Assembly: GCA_934667575.1 (NCBI GenBank)
Contig: CAKUME010000015.1
Span: 1-11,834 of the forward strand
Length of the DNA: 11,834 nt
Source: an uncultured Eubacteriales bacterium
Lineage (GTDB): Bacteria; Bacillota; Clostridia; Oscillospirales; Acutalibacteraceae
Reading direction: 5' to 3'
Below the pieces are notes generated by a model. It ran no database searches, was not told the DNA's origin, and worked only from the letters and a program-made list of their open reading frames with translations. Position numbers and translations under genes: made by a program. This document shows, in pieces, positions 1-4,407 of the stretch. Within the stretch, counting starts at the first letter, position 1. Every line of letters starts with the position of its first letter.

Positions 1-356
1 TCGTTGCGGCGCTCCCGGCTGCGCAGGTGCTTTCTTATGGGTTGTTTTACAAAATACAGATTCAAAAGGACGGCTTCTATTGCCGCACCAATCCTTTCAA
101 CGGATGCTATTACCGTTACAGCGACATCACGGACTGCCGTTTGATCGAGACGCAGAAAAAGTTCGGCTCCGTGTATCAAAAAGGCGTCCGCGAGACGCAT
201 TATTTTTACTACCTGCAATTTATCGATCGGGCGCACCAAACGCGCCGGATTCCCTACGACAAATCGCTGTTCGAGGGAGAAATCAACGAGCTGGTTGCCC
301 GAATGGAACGGGCACATCGCGATGAGAACGAAGCAGTGCCGCCGGAAGAATATTGA
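1..356 (+). CDS. Small membrane-associated protein, 3' part (start outside window)
   Basis: The reading frame is open from base 3 to the TGA at 354-356, giving 117 visible residues. A GTG lies at 27, but the upstream codons in frame are open and hydrophobic (VAALPAAQ), so the true start is probably before the window and the visible N-terminus is the end of a membrane segment. After it comes a soluble, aromatic-rich domain with alternating strand-like stretches (DGFYCRTNPF, YYRYSDITDC, HYFYYLQF) ending in a charged helix and an acidic tail. This layout, a membrane segment followed by a small beta domain with a YSDI-like core, resembles PH-like membrane proteins of Firmicutes; that is a resemblance only, and no function can be given. 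A long hairpin follows at 396-439. Confidence 0.7.
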   Translation, partial: VAALPAAQVLSYGLFYKIQIQKDGFYCRTNPFNGCYYRYSDITDCRLIETQKKFGSVYQKGVRETHYFYYLQFIDRAHQTRRIPYDKSLFEGEINELVARMERAHRDENEAVPPEEY

Positions 357-395
357 TCCCGCGACGCATAGACGTGGCCCAAAATCCACGCAGCA

Positions 396-448
396 ATATG
401 TCCCCTCCATGCCGGACATCCGGTATGGAGGGGACATATCACTTTTTT
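396..448 (+). terminator. Long hairpin terminator after the first gene
   Basis: The arms ATATGTCCCCTCCAT (396-410) and its perfect complement (425-439) form 15 bp. A G-U pair and CCGG/CCGG (412-415 with 420-423) continue it to a 4-nt ACAT loop. T6 lies at 443-448, three bases after the stem, so it works best as a rightward terminator. Read leftward there is no U-tract, so the convergent XRE gene has no obvious terminator here. Confidence 0.7.
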
Positions 449-477
449 CAGTCCGGCGGGTGCTCCGTTGTGTCGGA

Positions 478-684
478 CTATTTCTTTTCAAACTCTTTGC
501 CGTTGATGAGATAATCAATCGACACGTTAAAATAGTCGGACATGCTTTTCAGCAGCTGAATGTCCGGATTGCGCTTGCCGTTCTCGTAATACGAAAGGGA
601 TTCGCGGCTGATGTTTAAATCCATGGCAACCTTTAACTGGTTTAATTTGCGTTCTTTTCTTATTTTTCTCAAACCGATTAGCAC
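478..684 (-). CDS. XRE/Cro-type helix-turn-helix repressor
   Basis: A 68-residue protein consisting almost entirely of one HTH_3 (Cro/C1-type) domain. LRKIRKERKLNQLKVAMDL is helices 1-2, NISRESLSYYENGKRNPD is the recognition helix with the typical YENGKR-P turn, and LLKSMSDYFNVSIDYLING is the closing helices. I place the start at the GTG at 684-682 because GGGAG sits 9 nt before it. A TTG at 702 would add six residues but lacks a good ribosome binding site. Stop is TAG. Proteins of this family bind palindromic operators as dimers. A perfect dyad (751-769) lies in the divergent promoter region, so self-regulation and repression of the two rightward small genes are likely. The base composition is much more AT-rich than the flanks. 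Confidence 0.9.
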   Translation of the reverse strand: MLIGLRKIRKERKLNQLKVAMDLNISRESLSYYENGKRNPDIQLLKSMSDYFNVSIDYLINGKEFEKK

Positions 685-717
685 AGTAAAATTCTCCCAC
701 AAAAATGGATTTTTATC

Positions 718-746
718 TTGACATTATTATATCTGCTTGTTATACT
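718..746 (+). promoter_or_regulatory. Promoter of the small-gene module (rightward)
   Basis: TTGACA at 718-723, a 17-nt spacer and TATACT at 741-746 make a near-consensus sigma-A promoter. The expected start site, about 752, falls at the left edge of the dyad at 751-769. It would transcribe the genes at 866 and 1036. Confidence 0.8.
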
Positions 747-754
747 ATAAATGT
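726..754 (-). promoter_or_regulatory. Probable promoter of the XRE gene (leftward)
   Basis: On the minus strand TATAAT occupies 731-726, with a weak -35 (ACATTT, 754-749) at 17 nt. It lies face to face with the rightward promoter, so polymerase cannot easily occupy both. Its -35 region touches the dyad. Predicted start is about 35 nt before the GTG at 684. Confidence 0.5.
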
Positions 755-769
755 AACGATATGTTACAT
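751..769. promoter_or_regulatory. Operator-like perfect dyad, probable XRE binding site
   Basis: The two 7-bp arms ATGTAAC and GTTACAT flank a 5-bp GATAT centre. The dyad overlaps the start site of the strong rightward promoter and abuts the -35 of the leftward one, as expected for a repressor site. Binding by the adjacent XRE protein is inferred from position and symmetry. Confidence 0.65.
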
Positions 770-865
770 TACAAAACGGCGCATATTTGAATGGACGCAC
801 GCGGCGGTTTGAGAAGTAATCGAAATGCGGAAATGCTTATGAAACTTTGAAGGATGGTGGATATT

Positions 866-1012
866 ATGAAAACGATTGAATGGATGTGCACTCACTGTGG
901 AAGAAAAGTGCCACAGTCGGAAATTTCGGGTCGGCCGGATCCAGGGCGCTGCCCACGCAGGCCCAATGGGGGACCGCACGTTTGGGTCAAAAACCGTACC
1001 TGGGGTTCCTAA
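866..1012 (+). CDS. 48-aa zinc-ribbon-like protein
   Basis: A small gene from ATG 866 to TAA 1010-1012, with GGTGG 5 nt before the start. The protein opens MKTIEWMCTHCGRKV, has a second cysteine knuckle (GRCPRRPNGGPHVW), and ends basic and aromatic. C8, C11, C29 and possibly H38 would make a C-x2-C...C-x8-H metal site, so a single zinc ribbon is the likely fold. Similar tiny Cys-rich proteins with a CP-x(n)-GPH-W-V tail occur in Clostridia, but I know no assigned function. It is the first gene after the XRE-controlled promoter, 23 nt before the next gene, and probably shares its transcript. Calling it real rests on the ribosome binding site, the cysteine pattern and the promoter. Confidence 0.75.
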   Translation: MKTIEWMCTHCGRKVPQSEISGRPDPGRCPRRPNGGPHVWVKNRTWGS

Positions 1013-1035
1013 TTGACAAGGGGGGCAGGTCGCTT

Positions 1036-1245
1036 ATGACTTTTTGCGAAATTGTGACCAAGCTTTATGAGAAGCTAAAAGCGGACTATGAAGAAAAGCA
1101 AAAACGCATTCAGGAATACTATATGCGGTATAGTCGTTTAAGCGACGAAGCTTTATTCCAGCGCTTTAAGACCGGGTCGGAAGTGCAGCGTGCTGCGTGT
1201 GCGAAATTGCTCAGGGAACGCGGCTATGGCCATTCCGACGACTGA
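1036..1245 (+). CDS. 69-aa hypothetical protein with N-terminal coiled coil
   Basis: Starts at ATG 1036 behind GGGGGCAGG (1021-1029); an upstream in-frame ATG at 880 lies inside the previous gene and lacks a ribosome binding site. Residues 5-32 are a long charged helix (KLYEKLKADYEEKQKRIQEY) likely to form a coiled coil. The second half, LSDEALFQRFKTGSEVQRAA followed by LLRERGYG, is a short helical motif I have seen in small Clostridial accessory proteins (SDEEL...ERGYG type), function unknown. It has no signal peptide or membrane segment. It is second in the XRE-linked unit and is followed by a hairpin and a terminator. Confidence 0.75.
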   Translation: MTFCEIVTKLYEKLKADYEEKQKRIQEYYMRYSRLSDEALFQRFKTGSEVQRAACAKLLRERGYGHSDD

Positions 1246-1326
1246 ATTGTGAAATGTGCGTTCGTTCGAGGGGAAATTTAAATTCAGTATGTGCCGCAAA
1301 TGCAAAAAGCAGATGATATGCTCCAA

Positions 1327-1389
1327 GCAAACAAAGCCGTTCTCCCATTTGCAATGATTTGTGCAAATGAAGAACGGCTTTGGGTTTGC
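1327..1389. repeat. 63-nt imperfect inverted repeat / long hairpin
   Basis: Three nested helices: GCAAAC (1327-1332) with GTTTGC (1384-1389); AAAGCCGTTCT (1333-1343) with AGAACGGCTTT (1371-1381); ATTTGCA (1347-1353) with TGCAAAT (1362-1368), around an 8-nt loop. Only a 2-nt bulge and a 3/2 internal loop interrupt 24 bp. No U-tract follows directly, so it is not a simple terminator; it sits 14 nt before one. Confidence 0.75.
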
Positions 1390-1403
1390 CGATTCCTTGA
1401 AAA

Positions 1404-1434
1404 AAACCGGCCCATACCGGTTTATTTTCATTTT
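1404..1434 (+). terminator. Terminator after the small-gene module
   Basis: AAACCGG (1404-1410) pairs with CCGGTTT (1417-1423) around CCCATA, followed by the T-rich ATTTTCATTTT. It would end the 866-1245 transcript before the PAP2 gene promoter. Confidence 0.6.
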
Positions 1435-1456
1435 ATGATGGCACCGCGCGGGCGGC

Positions 1457-1467
1457 TATGCTATAAT
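1457..1467 (+). promoter_or_regulatory. Extended -10 promoter of the PAP2 gene
   Basis: TATGCTATAAT supplies TG-N plus a perfect TATAAT (1462-1467). The -35 is poor (ATGGCA at 1438-1443, 18-nt spacer). Expected start is about 1474, leaving a leader of roughly 65 nt. Confidence 0.7.
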
Positions 1468-1493
1468 AGAATGGGAAGAAACGGAGTAGGGCC

Positions 1494-1514
1494 ATTCGAG
1501 CGGGCAGCACCCGC
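1494..1514 (+). promoter_or_regulatory. 5'-UTR hairpin of the PAP2 gene
   Basis: GCGGG (1500-1504) pairs with CCCGC (1510-1514) around CAGCA. The whole stretch is nearly the same as the leader hairpin at 7381-7402 before the lipoprotein gene, differing by two single-base insertions and one substitution. It ends about 8 nt before the ribosome binding site. Confidence 0.45.
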
Positions 1515-1537
1515 CCGGGATAGGGAGGAATCGAAAA

Positions 1538-2089
1538 ATGTTCACCTGGATTCAAAACATGGATTGGGCCGCGCTGCACTGGATTCACGGTGCGCTGCGC
1601 TGCCCGCTGCTGGACGCAGCGATGCCTTGGGTGACGGCGCTGGGCAACGGGGGCGCGGTGTGGCTGCTCACGGCGGCCGTGCTGATGGTTTCGCATCGAT
1701 ACCGCCGCTGGGGCTTGCTGCTGCTTGCGGCGCTGGCAGCGGGCGCGGCGCTCGGCAGCGGCGTGCTCAAGCCGTTGATTGCGCGGGCGCGCCCCTGCTG
1801 GCAGGAGCCGGTGCCCATGCTCATCGGGGTGCCTCAGGATTTTTCGTTTCCGTCGGGCCACACATTGGCCTCGGCAACCGGCGTAACGGTGCTCACGGCG
1901 GCGAACCGGCGGCTCGGCTGGGCAGCCATACCGCTGGCGGTGCTGATCGCGTTTTCGCGGTTATATCTGTTTGTGCATTTTCCGTCGGACGTGTGCGCGG
2001 GCGCGGTGCTGGGCGCTGCAATGGGGGCGGCCGCGCTGGGCGTAAATCGCAAAATTGAGCGGCGCGGCGCGGGAAAAGCGTCAATTTAA
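1538..2089 (+). CDS. PAP2-family membrane phosphatase
   Basis: A 183-residue integral membrane protein of the PAP2 superfamily (lipid phosphate / undecaprenyl-diphosphate phosphatases such as PgpB and BcrC). All three catalytic motifs are intact: K78-x6-R85-P86 (KPLIARARP), P105-S-G-H108, and S140-R141-x5-H147-x3-D151 (SRLYLFVHFPSD). H147 is the expected phospho-acceptor and H108 the acid. Hydrophobic segments lie around 38-52, 58-77, 110-121, 129-146 and 150-170, with the catalytic loops expected on the outer face. The length fits the short single-domain bacterial form. ATG 1538 follows a strong AGGGAGGA. The gene is a monocistron with its own promoter. The substrate (undecaprenyl-PP, phosphatidylglycerophosphate or other lipid phosphate) cannot be told from sequence. 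Confidence 0.93.
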   Translation: MFTWIQNMDWAALHWIHGALRCPLLDAAMPWVTALGNGGAVWLLTAAVLMVSHRYRRWGLLLLAALAAGAALGSGVLKPLIARARPCWQEPVPMLIGVPQDFSFPSGHTLASATGVTVLTAANRRLGWAAIPLAVLIAFSRLYLFVHFPSDVCAGAVLGAAMGAAALGVNRKIERRGAGKASI

Positions 2090-2141
2090 GGAACGCAAAG
2101 CGCGAAAAAAGCCGATATCTCAAAATAAAATTAAAAAGCGC

Positions 2142-2170
2142 TTTACATTTGAAGAAAAATATGCTATATT
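2142..2170 (+). promoter_or_regulatory. Promoter of the structured RNA at 2177
   Basis: TTTACA (2142-2147), 17 nt, then TATATT (2165-2170) preceded by TGC, so both a -35 and an extended -10 are present. The start is expected at about G2177, exactly the first base of the 11-bp closing helix of the RNA. Confidence 0.75.
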
Positions 2171-2176
2171 AAGTTT

Positions 2177-2322
2177 GCGACACAGTTTCATCATGCTCTG
2201 GGCAGGTATTCGTTTTTGGTAAAAACGGATGCCTTGATTTTCATTCCCTGTTTGGAGTGAACTGTGTCGCAGCTGAATCGGGCGACGTTTTTCGGTGCGT
2301 AGCTTGTGCTACGCACTTTTTT
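2177..2322 (+). ncRNA. Free-standing structured RNA, family not recognised (about 146 nt)
   Basis: This lies between its own promoter and terminator in a gap with no credible coding sequence. GCGACACAGTT (2177-2187) pairs perfectly with AACTGTGTCGC (2260-2270). Inside, CTC/GAG (2196-2198 with 2255-2257), GGG/CCC (2200-2202 with 2246-2248) and a 14-bp apical helix (2204-2217 with 2221-2234, loop GGT, two G-U pairs) give a rod with internal loops. The largest unpaired strand is 2235-2245. A 24-nt linker leads to the terminator hairpin. The next gene, pepF, has its own strong promoter at 2410, so this is more likely an sRNA than a pepF leader, though read-through is possible. A rod with a closed base and an asymmetric bubble recalls 6S RNA, but the length is short and I see no diagnostic sequence. 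A riboswitch or leader is the alternative. Confidence 0.65.
2295..2322 (+). terminator. Strong terminator of the structured RNA
   Basis: GTGCGTAGC (2295-2303) pairs perfectly with GCTACGCAC (2308-2316) across the loop TTGT, followed at once by T6 (2317-2322). This is a textbook rightward intrinsic terminator. Confidence 0.92.
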
Positions 2323-2326
2323 GTTA

Positions 2327-2375
2327 TCCGGCAAAAGGAGATGAGTCCCATTCAAGGGAGCAAAGCCTTGCCGGA
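2327..2375 (+). other. Inverted repeat between the RNA terminator and the pepF promoter
   Basis: TCCGGCAA (2327-2334) is the exact complement of TTGCCGGA (2368-2375), and TCCC/GGGA (2346-2349 with 2356-2359) forms an inner hairpin. It lies just after the terminator and would be transcribed only by read-through. No function is evident; the rest of 2376-2409 is GC-rich with nothing I can name. Confidence 0.4.
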
Positions 2376-2409
2376 CCCCGCCGGGCCCGCGCAGAAACGG
2401 TGCGGCGCA

Positions 2410-2438
2410 TTGACATCTTTGGTGCGGCGTGATAAAAT
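2410..2438 (+). promoter_or_regulatory. Promoter of pepF
   Basis: TTGACA (2410-2415), 17 nt, TAAAAT (2433-2438): near-consensus sigma-A promoter. Expected start is about 2445, giving a leader of roughly 33 nt that contains the GGGAG ribosome binding site (2463-2467). Confidence 0.85.
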
Positions 2439-2477
2439 GAAAAAAACCACTCGGGCGCTGAAGGGAGACAATCAAAA

Positions 2478-4295
2478 ATGAGAGAGATCCAGTGGGAGAA
2501 AGAAGAGATCATGAAATGGGACCTGCGCCCGATATTCGCATCCGATGACGCATGGAACGCGGTGCTGGCGCACATGCAGGGGCAGGCGCAAAAGCTCGCC
2601 AAAATGCGCGGCAGCGCGGCGGCCACGGCCTCCATGCTCGAAAAAACGGCGGCGCTGTGGCAGTCGATTCAACTGGATTACGGCGATTTGTATGTATACG
2701 CCCGCAGCAGGTTCGATGAAAATATGGCCGACACGGCGTCCAAGGTGCGGCTGGAACGGCTCGAAAACGCGATGGCGGCCATCCGCGAGCAGCTGGCTTT
2801 TTTGGTGCCGGAGATGATGCAGCACACGCCCGCCGAGTTCGAACGGTTCTGCCTTCAGGTGCCCAAGCTGCGTGTGTATGGCCAAAAGGCCGCCGACCTG
2901 TTTGCGCAAAAAAAACATGTGCTGCCGCAGGAGCAGGAAGCGCTGCTGGTGCGCATGGACGATTTGGGCGAATCGTTCACCAAAATTTTTGAGGACCTCA
3001 CGGTGAATGAGATGGATTTTCCGGCGGTGCTGGGGCCGGACGGTCAGGCGGTGCAGGTGAGCGAGGCGGGCTACGGCGCGGCAATGCAGAACCCGGACCG
3101 GCCGTTTCGGATGCGGTATTGGAAGATGATGCTCGGCGCATATTGGGCCAAGCGCCGCACGCTGGCTTCGTGCTATGCGGGCTCGGTGAAAAAAGATGTG
3201 TATACCGCACGGGCGCACAAATATTCTTCCGCCCTGGAGCAGGCGTTGGCAGAAAATTTTATTCCGCCGGAGGTGTACGCCAATCTGGTGACCGCGGTGC
3301 GCGAAAACGTGGCGCCGCTGCATGAATATGTGGCCATGCGCCGCGCCGTGCTGAATGTGCCGGAGCTGCATTTTTACGATTTGTTCACGCCGCTGCGGCG
3401 CGGCGCGCAATGCAGCTACACCTACGCGCAGGCGCAGGCCATGGTGCTGGGCGCGGTGCGGCCGCTGGGCGACGAATACGGGCGGCTGATCCGCCGTGCG
3501 TTGGAGGCGCGGTGGATCGATGTGTTCCCCCGCCCCAACAAGCAGACCGGCGCCTATTCCACCGGTTCCTACCGCTCCGCGCCGCTGGTGATGATGAATT
3601 TTTCGGGCACGCTCGACGACGTGTTCACGCTGGCGCACGAGCTGGGCCATTCGATGCACACTTGGTACAGCAATCACAACCAGCCGCCGGTGTATGCGGA
3701 ATACAGCATCTTTTGCGCCGAGGTGGCGTCCACGGTGAACGAGCTGCTGCTCTCGCACTTTATGTATGACGACGCGCAGTCCGACGAAGAGCGCGCGGAT
3801 GTGCTCGACAAGCGCCTCACCGATCTGCGCTCCACGTTCTATCGCCAAACCATGTTTGCCGATTTTGAGCAGCAAACGCACCGCTGGGCGGAGCAGGGCA
3901 CGCCGCTCACCGCCGACGCGCTTTGCGACTATTACGGGGAGCTCAACCGCATTTATTACGGCGACGCGCTCCGTGTGGATCCGGAGCTTTGCACCGAGTG
4001 GGCGCGCATTCCGCATTTTTACCGCGCGTTTTATGTGTATCAGTATGCAACAGGCATTTCGGCGGCGGCGGCCATCGTGCGGCGCATTCGCACCGAGGGC
4101 GAACCGGCGGTGCGGGATTATCTGCGCTTTTTGCGCGGAGGCAGCGCGCGGCACCCGATCGATTTGCTGCGCATTGCCGGCGTGGACATGGCCACCGATC
4201 AGCCGGTGCGTGCCACGGCTGCGCTTTTTGCCGACACGCTCGAGCAGCTGAAAACGCTGCGAATGCATGCCGCGCGTCCGAACGGAATGGGATGA
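2478..4295 (+). CDS. pepF: Oligoendopeptidase F (M3 family zinc metallopeptidase)
   Basis: A cytoplasmic 605-residue peptidase of family M3, which cleaves short peptides after their uptake or during protein turnover. The zinc site is complete: H387-E388-L-G-H391 (LAHELGHSMHTWYS) with the third ligand E415 in the IFCAEVAS motif 24 residues on, the spacing typical of PepF. The N-terminal half (about 1-200) is the helical lobe seen in PepF/PepB proteins. YAEYSIF before the glutamate and FYVYQYATGISAA near residue 520 are family hallmarks; the latter supplies the Tyr residues that line the active site. The length matches the usual 600. There is no signal peptide. ATG 2478 has GGGAG 10 nt upstream. 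It is a single-gene transcript with its own promoter. Codon usage is strongly GC3-biased, which creates a long spurious antisense ORF. Confidence 0.95.
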   Translation: MREIQWEKEEIMKWDLRPIFASDDAWNAVLAHMQGQAQKLAKMRGSAAATASMLEKTAALWQSIQLDYGDLYVYARSRFDENMADTASKVRLERLENAMAAIREQLAFLVPEMMQHTPAEFERFCLQVPKLRVYGQKAADLFAQKKHVLPQEQEALLVRMDDLGESFTKIFEDLTVNEMDFPAVLGPDGQAVQVSEAGYGAAMQNPDRPFRMRYWKMMLGAYWAKRRTLASCYAGSVKKDVYTARAHKYSSALEQALAENFIPPEVYANLVTAVRENVAPLHEYVAMRRAVLNVPELHFYDLFTPLRRGAQCSYTYAQAQAMVLGAVRPLGDEYGRLIRRALEARWIDVFPRPNKQTGAYSTGSYRSAPLVMMNFSGTLDDVFTLAHELGHSMHTWYSNHNQPPVYAEYSIFCAEVASTVNELLLSHFMYDDAQSDEERADVLDKRLTDLRSTFYRQTMFADFEQQTHRWAEQGTPLTADALCDYYGELNRIYYGDALRVDPELCTEWARIPHFYRAFYVYQYATGISAAAAIVRRIRTEGEPAVRDYLRFLRGGSARHPIDLLRIAGVDMATDQPVRATAALFADTLEQLKTLRMHAARPNGMG

Positions 4296-4328
4296 AATGT
4301 GCGGATTCTATTGTTTTTTTTCGCGCAA

Positions 4329-4339
4329 TATGCTATAAT
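4329..4339 (+). promoter_or_regulatory. Extended -10 promoter of the symporter gene
   Basis: TATGCTATAAT with TATAAT at 4334-4339. The -35 position (TTGTTT, 4311-4316, 17-nt spacer) is weak, so the TG extension probably carries recognition. Expected start is about 4346. Confidence 0.75.
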
Positions 4340-4352
4340 GCTTGTAATTCGC

Positions 4353-4403
4353 TTACCCGCGGAGCGCACTCAATGGCTTCGCGGGTAAAATACTGAGGTG
4401 GGG
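4353..4403 (+). promoter_or_regulatory. Leader hairpin of the symporter mRNA, may mask the ribosome binding site
   Basis: A 13-bp helix forms between 4353-4365 and 4376-4388 (TTACCCGCG/CGCGGGTAA, one G-U, AGC/GCT). Its 10-nt loop holds CTCA (4369-4372), which can pair with TGAG (4394-4397), overlapping the ribosome binding site GAGGTGG. A 7-codon ORF (ATG 4373, encoding MASRVKY, TGA 4394-4396) starts in the loop, has GGAG 8 nt before it, and stops on that same site. The regulatory role is inferred from geometry. Confidence 0.45.
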
Positions 4404-4407
4404 TTTT

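Noticed and set aside
1291..2058. 255-aa plus-strand frame overlapping the PAP2 gene
   Set aside because: Runs through a terminator and promoter; the PAP2 frame has all catalytic motifs and a strong ribosome binding site.
2193..2222. 9-codon peptide MLWAGIRFW with two Trp codons inside the RNA
   Set aside because: No ribosome binding site, sits in the rod structure, and no Trp genes follow, so Trp attenuation is not supported.
2177..2322. Calling the RNA 6S, SRP RNA or a known riboswitch
   Set aside because: No diagnostic conserved sequence such as the SRP GGAAG-type loop or T-box GGUGG segment is visible, and it is shorter than usual 6S RNA.
2257..2481. 74-aa plus frame through the RNA and up to pepF
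   Set aside because: It crosses the strong terminator and the pepF promoter, and its internal ATG at 2341 has AGGAG with no spacing.
2472..4268. 598-aa open frame on the minus strand opposite pepF
   Set aside because: Arg/His/Gln-rich translation without domains, mirror of the GC3-biased pepF codons; pepF has an intact zinc site, promoter and ribosome binding site.
4296..4320. T8 run after pepF as a terminator
   Set aside because: Only a 4-bp stem (TCCG/CGGA) with a long loop precedes it; it is more likely part of the AT-rich upstream region of the next promoter.
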